This document shows positions 41,096 through 49,779 of a DNA stretch of 64,000 nucleotides, one piece after another. A program made the position numbers and the translations under genes. This DNA is from Thermasporomyces sp040195635 (lineage in GTDB: Bacteria > Actinomycetota > Actinomycetes > Propionibacteriales > Actinopolymorphaceae), in assembly GCF_040195635.1 (NCBI RefSeq), contig NZ_JBEFTX010000003.1, positions 124,001 through 188,000 of the forward strand, written 5' to 3'. Positions within the stretch are counted from its first letter, which is position 1. Every line of letters begins with the position of its first letter. The notes under the pieces are model-generated. The model was not told the origin of the DNA. It saw only the letters and a list, made by a program, of their open reading frames with translations, and did no database searches.

Positions 41096-41779
41096 TCACT
41101 GCTTCCGTAGCCGGATCGCCATCCCGATCCCTTCCGTCGTGAGGGTGCACTCCTTGAAGGCGGACTGCTCCGCAAGGCGGTGGAACTGGTCCGGTGCGTA
41201 CGCCCGTCGCCGCAGCATCCCCAACGTCCGCCTGACCATGAAGGCGTTCACTCGGCTGAGTCGCATCCTCGCGACCTCCTGATCGATCTCGGCCGCCGAG
41301 GCGTTGCTGCGCAGGTCCTGGATCACGGCTGTCCCTCCACCGCGCAGCACCCGGTGCATCTCGTCGAGCGCGTCGATGGGGCGGGCGAAGTTCTTGAACG
41401 CCGCCTGGCAGACCACCAGGTCGAACGAGTCCGCCGCGAACGGCATGTCCGCGACGTCGCCATGGCGGAAGTCGACGGTCACACCCTCCTGCCGAGCGCG
41501 GTCGTTCGCGAGGTCCACGAACGTACGACTCACGTCCAGGCCGGTCACGCGGAAATGACCCGTTCGGGCCAGTTCGATCGCGTGAAACCCAGGGCCCGGC
41601 GCCACCTCGAGCACGGCGGTGCCGTCGGGGAACTCGCCGGCGAGCTTGGCGGCACCCGTGCGGTAGGACTCCAGCTGGTCACCCGAGCTGCGTTGCCGGG
41701 CGTACCACCGGGCCGTCATCCCCTCCATCTCCGGCACCAGCTTGCGCCTCTTCTGCCGGACGTTCGTCGTGTCGTTCAT
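41096..41779 (-). CDS. Class I SAM-dependent methyltransferase
   Basis: A 227-residue methyltransferase with AAGGAG before the ATG at 41779. Motif I is VLEVAPGPGFHAIELA, post I VTGLDVSRTFVDLA, motif II DMPFAADSFDLVVCQAAFKN, and motif III LRGGGTAVIQDLRSN. It matches UbiE/COQ5-like Methyltransf_11 enzymes acting on small molecules. Immediately upstream on the same strand (192 bp) is a PadR-family regulator, so the pair may be an inducible module. The substrate is unknown; such neighbours often modify antibiotics or lipids. Confidence 0.9.
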   Translation of the reverse strand: MNDTTNVRQKRRKLVPEMEGMTARWYARQRSSGDQLESYRTGAAKLAGEFPDGTAVLEVAPGPGFHAIELARTGHFRVTGLDVSRTFVDLANDRARQEGVTVDFRHGDVADMPFAADSFDLVVCQAAFKNFARPIDALDEMHRVLRGGGTAVIQDLRSNASAAEIDQEVARMRLSRVNAFMVRRTLGMLRRRAYAPDQFHRLAEQSAFKECTLTTEGIGMAIRLRKQ

Positions 41780-41971
41780 GGTCTGCTCCTTCGGGTGTCG
41801 TGACGATGCGTGTCGTACGAACCGTTCAGGGAGCGAAGGCCCAGCTACTGTTGCGGTTGCCACCTTGTGGCCGGGTTCCGTTCCGCGGGTCCGGTTCGAG
41901 GTCGAGGGCCCCGGCGCGGTGTTCCCGCACCCGCCGGGGTCCGTTCTGTCGTGGATCTGCTCTCTTGTGGG

Positions 41972-42619
41972 TCAGTCGTTGGTGCTGCCCTTCTCGGCGA
42001 GTGCTTCGAACTCGGGCGGCATCCGGCCGGTCTCGTGCCAGTCCCGCCATTCCGCGAGGCCGGGCAGCGATCCGGTCGTGAACTCGTCCAGCAGCGACCG
42101 GATCCAGCTGGCTTCCGCCTCGCGAATCGCCAGGTCGTACTCCGACTCGACGAGGAACAGCCGTGGAACCTCGCGACCCGCTTCGGCCAGGGCGTTGCGT
42201 TGGGTGGCGATCTGCTGCTCCAGCCTGGTGAGCCGGTCGCGGAGCAGCTGGGTCGCCTCGTCCGGGTGGAGAACGCCGATCACGGAGAGGCCGGCCTCGA
42301 ACCTCGGCTGCTCGCGTTCGGGGATGGCGACCAGCTCGCGAACCCAGTCCTCGAGCTCTTCCCGTCCTGCATCGGTGATCCGGTAGAGGGTGCGCTCGGG
42401 GCGGCCGCCCTGGCGCTGGCTCTCGGTCGCCTCGAGCAGGCCGTGCTTCTCGAGATTCTGTACGACGGTGTAGAGCGAGCCCCACTTGATCTTCATGTCC
42501 TGGTCCTTGCCGCGGGCGCGAAGGACCGAGGCCATCTCGTAGGGATGCATCGGCCTCGAGAGGACCACCGAGAGCACGGCGAGGGCGAGCAGATTGCCGA
42601 CCTTTCGCCGCTTGGCCAC
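41972..42619 (-). CDS. PadR-family transcriptional regulator
   Basis: A 215-residue regulator from GTG at 42619 with GGAGG 9 nt upstream. The PadR winged helix is evident: LLALAVLSVVLSRPMHPYEM, KIKWGSLYTVVQNLEKHGLL, then RPERTLYRITDAGREEL. The C-terminal PadR_C helical domain (RLTRLEQQIATQRNALAEAG, FLVESEYDLAIREAEASWI) mediates dimerisation. It probably controls the methyltransferase gene downstream and itself through the palindrome at 42651-42670. Confidence 0.93.
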   Translation of the reverse strand: MAKRRKVGNLLALAVLSVVLSRPMHPYEMASVLRARGKDQDMKIKWGSLYTVVQNLEKHGLLEATESQRQGGRPERTLYRITDAGREELEDWVRELVAIPEREQPRFEAGLSVIGVLHPDEATQLLRDRLTRLEQQIATQRNALAEAGREVPRLFLVESEYDLAIREAEASWIRSLLDEFTTGSLPGLAEWRDWHETGRMPPEFEALAEKGSTND

Positions 42620-42650
42620 GGTGCTGGCTCCTCCTCTTGCCCGGCTCCTC

Positions 42651-42670
42651 GTGGACGATTACTCGTCTAC
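42651..42670. promoter_or_regulatory. Candidate PadR operator
   Basis: GTGGACGA-TTAC-TCGTCTAC is a 20-bp near-perfect inverted repeat (7 of 8 arm pairs) 32 bp upstream of the PadR start. Position suits autoregulation; it is not the classical PadR ATGT-N8-ACAT site, so the assignment is inference. Confidence 0.4.
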
Positions 42671-42818
42671 GACCATACGGTGACGAGTGGGGGCTGGCAA
42701 CGGCTGTCGCGCGGTGTGACCCACCACAAGCGGGAGGCACCCGGGCGGCCACTCCACCAGGCACCCCGGGCGCACGAGGTCCGCGAGAGGATCTTGGCTG
42801 TGGACGTACCTAGCTAGC

Positions 42819-43358
42819 GTGCCTGCCGGCGCGGAGCCGGTGGTGATCCTGCTGTCCGGTCCCTCGTCGGCAGGGAAGACGGCGCTGGCAGGGGCTCTGC
42901 AACGCAGGTTGCCGCTCCCTGCGGTGTGGGTGGAGGCGGACCGGTCCTTCCCCGCCGTACCCACCACGCATCCCGGATGGGAATCGTCGGGACGGTCGCC
43001 GGCTGCGGTGGTCCTGGCGTTCCACCGGTCGCTGGCCGCCTGGGTCGAGGCCGGGTTCCACCTGATCGTCGACGGTTCACTTCCGTACGGGGACCTAGGG
43101 CTGCGGGACCAGTGTCTGGCGATGTTCGACGCGTACGACCTCCGGCTGGTCGCAGTGGTCTGCTCCGTGGCGATCCTCAACGAGCGTGAGGCGAGTCGCC
43201 CCGAGTCCCGCCCCGCTGGTTGGGCGGCCACGCAGGCGGTCGACATTCATGACGGGCTGAGGTTCGCGGCCGAGGTCGACACGTCCACGCGCACGCCCGA
43301 TGCCTGCGCCGAGGACGTGATCGCCCAGCTCGACCTTGACGTCGCCCGCCCATCCTGA
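42819..43358 (+). CDS. CPT-like P-loop kinase, second copy
   Basis: A 179-residue protein. Walker A GPSSAGKTA is at residues 14-22. The chloramphenicol-phosphotransferase-like core is seen in VVILLSGPSSAGKTALAGAL, VWVEADRSFP, the FHLIVDGSLPYGD strand, and VAVVCSVAILNEREASRP, with a C-terminal GLRFAAEVDTSTRTPDACAE matching YDLEVDTS-type ends. The start is uncertain: GTG at 42819 has no ribosome-binding site, and GTG at 42840 after GCGGAG is possible. It is a diverged paralogue of the kinase at 32652. It diverges from the PadR gene. Confidence 0.75.
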   Translation: MPAGAEPVVILLSGPSSAGKTALAGALQRRLPLPAVWVEADRSFPAVPTTHPGWESSGRSPAAVVLAFHRSLAAWVEAGFHLIVDGSLPYGDLGLRDQCLAMFDAYDLRLVAVVCSVAILNEREASRPESRPAGWAATQAVDIHDGLRFAAEVDTSTRTPDACAEDVIAQLDLDVARPS

Positions 43359-43488
43359 GCTTCCGCGGGGTTCGGCGCCGGCTCGTTTCGACTGTGATCG
43401 AAAGACCTTGGCGCACCACTACCCGCCCTTGATCATGGTTGCCGATGTCGGCGTCCGCCGAGCATGCGGCACCGGATCTCACGGGGTG

Positions 43489-45573
43489 ATGTTCGTGTCC
43501 GATCACGAGGCAGTCCGAAGACGTTCGCGCTTCGGCGAGGCGGGAACCACGACGTCCGGGCGCACGCGTGGCGGTGAGGGCGGTGTTCCGGACGGGGAAA
43601 CACCAACACACCGTCGGCGCCGTACGGCATCGCGGTTCCTGGTGGCCTTCCTGTGCCTCTGCACCTGCCTGATTACGGCTCCACCGTCGCTGGCCCGCGG
43701 CGCAACAGACGAGGTTCCAGGACCGACCGGGCCACCGCCACCGGGCGTCGATCCAAAACACTGGGATCGGCTGAAAGCAGTGTGGGGCGGAAAGGGCGCC
43801 AACAAGGTGTACCAGCAGCGCTACTTCCTGGCCCGACCCCAATGGTTCGGAGCCGTCGTCATCCACCATGCCATCCCGCAAAAATACTGGGCTGAGACTT
43901 GGCAGAGAAATGGAAAGCAAGTGCCAAACCCCTGCCGAGGGATTCTTCCTCCCGACCTGCTGCACTCGATGGAAAATCTTCGCGGGGTCATCAAGGGCGG
44001 CAACGATGGTTCCAAGTCGGCCGACTGGATCATCAACAACAGGCTTCATCTTCGGATGTTCCACAAGTTCATGTGGGCGGCATTCGATGCAAACTTCATC
44101 GTCAATGGTCGATGTCGGGCGACGCGTGAAGACTTCTACCGCCAGCGGGACATCATCGATCGAGCATGGGGATGGTTCTTTGTCGATGGTGCGGACAAGC
44201 TCCCTCCCGACCAACGCCAGAGGTGGTTCGAGGCGTTGAGGACGGTCGGCGAGAATGCCTTTGGATTCCCCCATAGGGTGCCGGCGTCGAGGGCAGCCGC
44301 GGTTTCCGCCAATCACGCAAAGACGTTCTTTGACAGCGCCAAGGCAGGTGGGATCGACTTCTCGACGCTCGAGCTCCGATACCTCGCTCTAGACCGGAAG
44401 AACGGTGCCGTCGGTATCGACTACGCCTTCCGGGTCAGACCGGGTAGCGGCGGCGCGGGTCTGGGGGACGGGCTCGAGAACGCGGCGCAGGCGTCGGACG
44501 CGTTCTTCGTGTGGCTGGCCCTGCCGCGTACGGCGTTCTGGGTGAACCTCAAGCCCAACGAGCCGGACAAGATCATGGACTCCGAGCTCGCCCGTACGAA
44601 GGTCGGTCAGGTGATGCTCGAGGCCGATCTGACGCTCAAGAAGCAGGCCTCCTGGGCTCTCCACCCGAAGCGGAGTCTCGGTGCGCGGTTCTGGCGCGAG
44701 GCCGGTCGAGACTGCTTCCCGGGGACACGCTTGTGGATCACTCCGGACATCGCGCAGGTCTACGAGAAGGGCAACAAGTTCTACATCCTGGACGCACCTC
44801 TGGACGTGAAGGTCGAGCAGTGGGACTACCAGCCTCGCGCGGGTGATCCGCAGCTTCAGGGAGGCAGCACGGCGTGTCCAGGCATGTCGGAGGCGGAGAA
44901 GCGGAGAGTGTTCGACGTCTACGCGCGAGTCGTTCTGCCGCATCTGAAGAAGAAGGTGAACACCGCTCCGGAGTTCGCGGCTCTACGCCGGATCTACCTG
45001 AGCCGGGTCGCCGCGGAGTGGTACCGCGAACGTGCCACGGATGGTGACACGTCATTTGCCGGGTTGGTCGACAGCGGCACCATCGACCGCTGGGCCGACG
45101 CGGGTCGGTGGCGTCCGGAGCAGACGTTCAAGCGGTACGTCACGTCGTTCACCAAGGGCGAGTACCGCGCCACGGAGAAGTGGACCGAGGGCAACGTCGA
45201 GAAGACCTGGACGCTCCAGGTAGGCGGTGTCGACTTCGCCCTGGTGCCGAGTAGGTCCGTCGGGAGCCGGGCGTTCCAGGATCGTTGGCCGGGGCTGGGC
45301 GCACTGGCCAGGCAAGGAGTCACAGGCGGTGCGGTGGACAAGAGCAACGGCAACAGGTGGATGGGTGGCCAATCCAAGGTCGATCGTGCGGCGTTGGCGC
45401 GCGAGTTTCCGCTCGACGACGAGCCCGCAGCCCGTCACGAGAACCAGACACTCAGCGGCCGGGCAAGGTCCGCGGCGCCCTACCTGGTGGCGATTCTGGT
45501 GCTGGCCAGCCTGGGTCTGGTGGCGCTGGCAGTCCTTCACGCCCGTCGTCCGCGACAGGAAGGTACGCACTGA
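43489..45573 (+). CDS. Large exported membrane-anchored protein with IHHAIPQ segment
   Basis: A 694-residue protein. ATG at 43489 is chosen because it precedes an Arg-rich n-region and signal helix (ASRFLVAFLCLCTCLITAP, about residues 47-66); the longer frame from 43336 is less likely. A C-terminal helix (APYLVAILVLASLGLVALAV) with a basic tail anchors it, so the ectodomain is outside. The first part has VIHHAIPQKYW, LLHSMENLRGVIKG and NNRLHLRMFHKFMW, a His/Asn spacing that recalls HNH/AHH nuclease folds. A second block (AFWVNLKPNEPDKIMD, VMLEADLTLKKQ, FYILDAPLDVKVEQ) looks like a conserved domain that I cannot name. The stop overlaps the next start by 1 nt. Confidence 0.7.
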   Translation: MFVSDHEAVRRRSRFGEAGTTTSGRTRGGEGGVPDGETPTHRRRRTASRFLVAFLCLCTCLITAPPSLARGATDEVPGPTGPPPPGVDPKHWDRLKAVWGGKGANKVYQQRYFLARPQWFGAVVIHHAIPQKYWAETWQRNGKQVPNPCRGILPPDLLHSMENLRGVIKGGNDGSKSADWIINNRLHLRMFHKFMWAAFDANFIVNGRCRATREDFYRQRDIIDRAWGWFFVDGADKLPPDQRQRWFEALRTVGENAFGFPHRVPASRAAAVSANHAKTFFDSAKAGGIDFSTLELRYLALDRKNGAVGIDYAFRVRPGSGGAGLGDGLENAAQASDAFFVWLALPRTAFWVNLKPNEPDKIMDSELARTKVGQVMLEADLTLKKQASWALHPKRSLGARFWREAGRDCFPGTRLWITPDIAQVYEKGNKFYILDAPLDVKVEQWDYQPRAGDPQLQGGSTACPGMSEAEKRRVFDVYARVVLPHLKKKVNTAPEFAALRRIYLSRVAAEWYRERATDGDTSFAGLVDSGTIDRWADAGRWRPEQTFKRYVTSFTKGEYRATEKWTEGNVEKTWTLQVGGVDFALVPSRSVGSRAFQDRWPGLGALARQGVTGGAVDKSNGNRWMGGQSKVDRAALAREFPLDDEPAARHENQTLSGRARSAAPYLVAILVLASLGLVALAVLHARRPRQEGTH

Positions 45574-46682
45574 TGACCGACTCACCGCCACCGGAGTCCC
45601 GGGAGCCGCAGAGGCGTACCACCACGTGGCTGATCATCGCCGCGGTGGTGTTGCTCGTGGCAGGGGTCGGGATCGGACTGTGGGCGCTCTACGGCGGCGG
45701 CAACGGGCCCGACTACGCCGCGGACTGCCGGGTGATCGAGAACGAGGCCCCCGAGTTCGGTCAGGACATGGTGACGCTGCAGCAGATGGGCGCCGACCGG
45801 ACGGCGAGGAGGCAGTGGCTCACCAAGCAGGCGAAGCACCTGCGTGAGGTGGCCGACAAGCTCACCGATCGCGAGTTCGCCAAGGACATCTACGCCGGGG
45901 TGGACGCCATCGAGACGATGCAGGAGGACCTGGAGAACAGGGACATGGCCTCGCTCGACAAGAGTTTGCGCTCGCTGAGGACGTTGTTCGAGAGCGCGCT
46001 GACGTTCCTCGACACCCACTGCGAGCGGTGGCTCGGGCCTGGCCAGTGGGGTACGCCGGGAACCAAGCCCACGGGGCCGACGGACCTCCCGACGGGAGAT
46101 CTGCCCACGGACCTCCCGACGGACCTGCCAACCGACTTCCCCACCGATTTCCCGACCGACCTCCCCAGCGTGCCGCCGCTGGCGTCCGTCTCGCCGACGG
46201 AGGACCGCGCGGGCGTGCCGTTGCCCAAACCCTCCTCACCTCGAGTGGGTCAACCCTTCACCGCAGTCGTGGCCAAGAACGAGCGGGTTTGGATTCCTGT
46301 TCGGGTCACGCTGCTGGCCGTCGACGTACGTCGGTCCGGATTGTCCGCAGAATTCGACGGCATGACGGTGACACTGCTGCGTTACAAGGCGACCCATATC
46401 GGTGACCGCACAGTCACGTTCCCCGAGGATCCACTTCAGTTCAGCTTCTCGGTCAACGCCGGTGTCGTACCTGCGGGCCCGATGCGGTTCGCACACAATG
46501 CACCGAACGCACCGGCACACTGCACGGCGAACGTCGAACCATTTGCCTGGGCACCGGGAAGGACAGTGAAGGGTTGCACGGTCGCCATGCTTGACGACTC
46601 CCTCACACCTGACGAGGTCAGCTTCTCCAGTGGGCTTCCTGACCGGTGGGATTTCGTCGATTTTCAGTACCCTGACCGGTGA
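45573..46682 (+). CDS. Membrane-anchored extracellular protein with LPTD repeat tether
   Basis: A 369-residue protein translationally coupled to the preceding gene (TGATG). A short cytoplasmic N-tail is followed by one helix (TTWLIIAAVVLLVAGVGIGL). Residues about 45-155 form an extracellular helical region with a KQAKHLREVADKLTDREFAK helix and a Cys pair (ADCRVIEN, DTHCERW). A linker of LPTD/FPTD tetrapeptide repeats (residues 170-195) follows, then a beta-rich C-terminal domain of about 150 residues resembling DUF4352-type folds (PFTAVVAKNERVWIPVRVTL, CTANVEPFAWAPGRTVKGC). It probably functions with the upstream exported protein. No known family is certain. Confidence 0.7.
   Translation: MTDSPPPESREPQRRTTTWLIIAAVVLLVAGVGIGLWALYGGGNGPDYAADCRVIENEAPEFGQDMVTLQQMGADRTARRQWLTKQAKHLREVADKLTDREFAKDIYAGVDAIETMQEDLENRDMASLDKSLRSLRTLFESALTFLDTHCERWLGPGQWGTPGTKPTGPTDLPTGDLPTDLPTDLPTDFPTDFPTDLPSVPPLASVSPTEDRAGVPLPKPSSPRVGQPFTAVVAKNERVWIPVRVTLLAVDVRRSGLSAEFDGMTVTLLRYKATHIGDRTVTFPEDPLQFSFSVNAGVVPAGPMRFAHNAPNAPAHCTANVEPFAWAPGRTVKGCTVAMLDDSLTPDEVSFSSGLPDRWDFVDFQYPDR
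46083..46166. repeat. 12-bp tandem units encoding LPTD/FPTD
   Basis: About six 12-bp units of the type GACCTCCCGACG / GACTTCCCCACC encode a Pro-rich tether between the two extracellular domains of the upstream-coupled protein. The frame is kept. Confidence 0.85.
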
Positions 46683-46733
46683 GGGCAACGCGTCGCCGAA
46701 TCCCCCGAATGGTCGCGGCGGCAGTTTTGCAGC

Positions 46734-47660
46734 TCAGGACCAGTAGACGATGACCTTGTCGCCGACGCGGGCTTCGTTGAACAGCTGCGAGAGGGTGTCC
46801 CAGCTGCGGACGTTCACACAGCCGTGGGAGCAACCGTTGTAGCCGCGCGCCGCGAAGTCGTCGGAGTAGTGGACCGCCTGGTGGCCGCTGAAGAACAGCG
46901 AGAAAGGCATCCGGGTGTCGTAGAAGTTGGAGTACCCGTCGCGCACCTTGGCGTTGACCGTGAACGCGCCCTCCCTGGTGGGGCTGGACGGGCAGCCGAA
47001 ACGGACGTCCATGCTCAGACGTACATTGCCGTCGACCACCCAGCGGAGAGTACGCGTCGACTTGTCGATACAGATCGCGCGACCGGTGGTGCAGCGCGAG
47101 TCGAGGGCCGACGCGTTCGGCGCCGGCGTGGGCTTCGGCGGGTACAGCTCGGCGCGCGTCGGCGTGCGGGTCATGGCCACGAGCCGGTCCCAGGTGGCGG
47201 CGTCGACGTATCCCAGCCGCGGCATCCCACGGCGGGCCTGGAAGCCGTTGACGCCCTCGCGGGTCGTGGTGCCGTAGTAGCCGTCGACCCACTCGGTGGC
47301 GAGCCAGTCGAGCTGGTGCAGCCGCGCCTCGAGCTCACGTACGTCGTCGCTGCGGTCCTCGAGTTCCATCAGCGCCTGCGGCTTCGGCGTGGGAGTGGAG
47401 GTCGCCGTCGGCGTGGGCGTCGGCGTGGGCGTTGCCGTGGCGGTGGGCGTGGTGATGCTGGGCGAGGCCGTCGGAGTGGGCCGCGCCGACGTCGACTTCG
47501 ACGGCGTCGGGCTGGGCGAACGCACCTGCGAAGTCACGTTCTCCCCGGCGGCTCCCCGGTCGGCGAACGACGCGAAACCGGTCCCGTAGGCCACTCCGCC
47601 AAGGGCAGCAACGGCAAGTACTGAAGAGGCGATCACGATGGTGAGCGGACGGCGGCGCAT
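46734..47660 (-). CDS. Secreted L,D-transpeptidase (YkuD) with peptidoglycan-binding domain
   Basis: A 308-residue exported protein. ATG at 47660 has GGGGGAG upstream and starts a signal/anchor (RRRPLTIVIASSVLAVAALG). A Thr/Pro-rich linker of TPTPTPT repeats (residues 50-95) follows. The PG_binding_1 domain is at about 95-155 (DDVRELEARLHQLDWLATEW, RLGYVDAATWDRLVAM). The YkuD catalytic domain has an HYSD histidine and the SHGCVNVR loop with catalytic Cys281, giving 3-3 crosslinks or lipoprotein attachment. Length and order are typical of actinobacterial LDTs. It is convergent with the membrane-protein gene at 45573-46682. Confidence 0.95.
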   Translation of the reverse strand: MRRRPLTIVIASSVLAVAALGGVAYGTGFASFADRGAAGENVTSQVRSPSPTPSKSTSARPTPTASPSITTPTATATPTPTPTPTATSTPTPKPQALMELEDRSDDVRELEARLHQLDWLATEWVDGYYGTTTREGVNGFQARRGMPRLGYVDAATWDRLVAMTRTPTRAELYPPKPTPAPNASALDSRCTTGRAICIDKSTRTLRWVVDGNVRLSMDVRFGCPSSPTREGAFTVNAKVRDGYSNFYDTRMPFSLFFSGHQAVHYSDDFAARGYNGCSHGCVNVRSWDTLSQLFNEARVGDKVIVYWS

Positions 47661-47866
47661 GGGCTCCCCCTGAAGTGGTGCGACACACACAAGATGCCGG
47701 GGACCGGTGAAATGTTGCTCGTGACGATCACCAAATTGGTCACGATCTGGCCAACGCCTGGCAGTGAACGGACGGATCGTTCCCGTGACGATGAAAGGGG
47801 CCGTACGCCGGACGATCAGAAGCGCGTTTCACAGCACGTCGGCCAACCAGCTGGTGCCGTCCGGCG

Positions 47867-47920
47867 ATGGTGCCTGTGCTGCAGATGGTGCCAGTGCTGC
47901 AGATGCTGCCTGTGCTGCAG
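47867..47920. repeat. Three 18-bp tandem units at the truncated UvrA breakpoint
   Basis: Units ATGGTGCCTGTGCTGCAG, ATGGTGCCAGTGCTGCAG and ATGCTGCCTGTGCTGCAG are adjacent. They lie just before the frame that resembles UvrA, where the N-terminal half of that gene is missing. Translation gives a Cys-rich CCRWCQCC-like string that is unlikely to be a real protein. Confidence 0.85.
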
Positions 47921-47960
47921 ATGGGCCCTGGTCCCAACCCGCGACGACCGGGAAGAAGCC

Positions 47961-48740
47961 AACCCAGGACTCCTCGTCAGCGCACCGCCCCGCACCGTGT
48001 GGTCGGACCAGAGTCGGTCTGGTATCCACTCGCCCGGCCAGCATCTCGGCGTCCTGCGCGCGCTGCGGCAGGCGTACGCGGAGTCCGACGCCGCCGCGGC
48101 GCTCGACCTGACCGAGAAGGACTTCGCGCCTTCGTGCGACGCGTGTCACGGGCGGGGTTTCGTCAAGCAGGACATGGGATTCCTGCCGTCGATCGAGAGC
48201 CCGTGCGACGCGTGCGACGCGACGGGGTACGGCGAGGAGGCCCGCCGGATCGCCGTCCGTGGGCACAGCCTGTCGGCACTCACCCACCTGACTCTCGCCG
48301 AGGTGAGCGAGGTGTGGCAGGACCGTCCGGGTGTCGCGCGCCCGCTGGAGCAGGCCTGCGCACTGGGCCTCGGATACCTGCGCCTCGGGCAACCAAGCCA
48401 CAGCCTGTCCGGCGGCGAAGCGCAACGACTCAAGCTCACCCGCGAGATAGGCAGAAAGACGCGGAAACCGACGCTGTTCCTCCTCGACGAGCCGAGCCTC
48501 GGCCTGCACCCGCGCGACGTGGCCCGGTTGCGTGGCGCACTCGACGCGTTGGTCGACGCGGGCCACAGTGTGCTGGTCGTGGAGCACGACCCGGGCCTGC
48601 TCGCCGGATGCGACTGGCTCCTCGAACTCGGTCCCGGCGCCGGACCCGACGGCGGGCGCGTGATCGCGACCGGTACGCCTGAGGAGATCGCTCTCGGGGC
48701 CACGCCGACCGCGCCCTATCTCGCGGCGGTCCTCCCATGA
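47961..48740 (+). pseudogene. C-terminal half of a UvrA-like ABC protein (truncated)
   Basis: About 250 residues match the second ABC domain of UvrA. A zinc-finger-like CDACHGRGF...CDACDATGY is followed by SLSALTHLTLAEV, the LSGGEAQRLKL signature, Walker B LFLLDEPSLGLHP and VVEHDPGLLAGCDWLLELGP. The entire first ABC half and the second Walker A (GxSGSGKS) are missing, so it cannot bind ATP in the usual way. The 5' junction is at about 47961-48040, next to an 18-bp repeat array. Its stop overlaps the ATG of the toroid gene (ATGA), so it may still be translated. Alternatives: a degenerating UvrA2-type (drug-resistance) gene, or an accessory fragment. Confidence 0.6.
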
Positions 48741-49720
48741 CGGCGGGCCTCGCGGACGGGCTGGCGCTGCTCTTGTGCGATCCCTCGCCCGCGTTGCGCT
48801 ACCGGGTCCTCACCGAACTGATGGACGTGCCGGCGGACGATCCCGAGGTGACCGACCTGGCCCGGCTACGGGCCGCGACCCTCGAGCTCAGCGTTGGCGC
48901 GTCTGCCGATCCCAAGGCACTGGCGTTCGCCTTGTGCCGGTGGGCGTATCACGGCATCGGCCGCGACCACCCCGCCGTAGCTGCACTCGCCGAGCGACTC
49001 TTCGCTCTCCAGGACGGCGACGGATCGTGGCCACTCCGGTTGTTCCGCCGCGGCAGATCCGAGGGCGTCTACTCGATGGCGCCGCTGCAGGTCGCGCTGC
49101 CGCTGCGCGGCCTTGCCGCCGCCGGCTACGCGACCGATCCTCGCGCTCAACGTGCGTACGACTGGCTCCTCGGCCACCAGCTCGACGACGGGGCGTGGCC
49201 GATGGGTGAGGCGCACGGCCAGCCGGGCTTCATCGCGGGCTACCGGAAGCTGCCGGGATCGCGGGGCTGTCGGACCACCACGCAGGGAGCACTCGCGTGC
49301 CTCGTCCTCCACGATGAGCTCGCCCACGCTCCGCGGACCCGGCGGGCGCTCGACCTCCTCCTGCAGCGGGAGTCCCGCGACGAATGGGCCCTCGGCACCG
49401 AGGTCGCGCGACTGACCGGCCGGGAGCCGCCGTCGGGGTTCGTCACCTACTACGCCCGCTTCGACCCGGCTTTGGTTCTCGACATCGCGGCACGGGCGGG
49501 AGCCGCACTCGACGACGCACGGATCGCCGGCCTGGTCGAGTTCCTCGAGCAACGCCGCGGACCGTTCGGCCTGTGGGAACACCCCCACCATCCCGACCTC
49601 AGTCGCTGGCTGACCTTCGACCTCCTCCGCAGCCTCCGCCAGCTCCGGCCCGGTGACTGGTCCGGCGTCGCGCCCCGCGTACCGTTCCGGGCGTACCCGC
49701 ATCGCCGGCACCGCTACTGA
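48737..49720 (+). CDS. Alpha-alpha toroid protein (terpenoid-cyclase/prenyltransferase-like fold)
   Basis: A 327-residue protein coupled to the UvrA-like fragment by ATGA. It shows tandem helical repeats with QW-like motifs: FALQDGDGSWPLRLF, LLGHQLDDGAWPMGEAHGQP and LVLDIAARAGAALDDARIAG, then FGLWEHPHHPDLSRWLTFDL. These are typical of squalene-hopene/prenyltransferase toroids; no DxDD cyclase motif is visible, so it may be non-catalytic. It has a gap between CRWAYHGI and SMAPLQVALPLRGLAAAGY. It might act with the UvrA-like protein, but coupling is the only evidence. No signal peptide. Confidence 0.75.
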   Translation: MTAGLADGLALLLCDPSPALRYRVLTELMDVPADDPEVTDLARLRAATLELSVGASADPKALAFALCRWAYHGIGRDHPAVAALAERLFALQDGDGSWPLRLFRRGRSEGVYSMAPLQVALPLRGLAAAGYATDPRAQRAYDWLLGHQLDDGAWPMGEAHGQPGFIAGYRKLPGSRGCRTTTQGALACLVLHDELAHAPRTRRALDLLLQRESRDEWALGTEVARLTGREPPSGFVTYYARFDPALVLDIAARAGAALDDARIAGLVEFLEQRRGPFGLWEHPHHPDLSRWLTFDLLRSLRQLRPGDWSGVAPRVPFRAYPHRRHRY

Positions 49721-49779
49721 CCACCGATCGGCCACGCCCGTGCCTACGCCCACGCAGGTGGTCGGGTCGCCAGATCGAC

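Noticed and set aside
43432..43446. A TTGATCATGG near the large exported protein as another family A end
   Set aside because: No complementary arm is present within 150 bp and the core sequence is absent.
46683..46733. Terminator between the LPTD protein and the L,D-transpeptidase genes
   Set aside because: The CGTCGCCG...GGCG pairing is imperfect and short; not enough to call.
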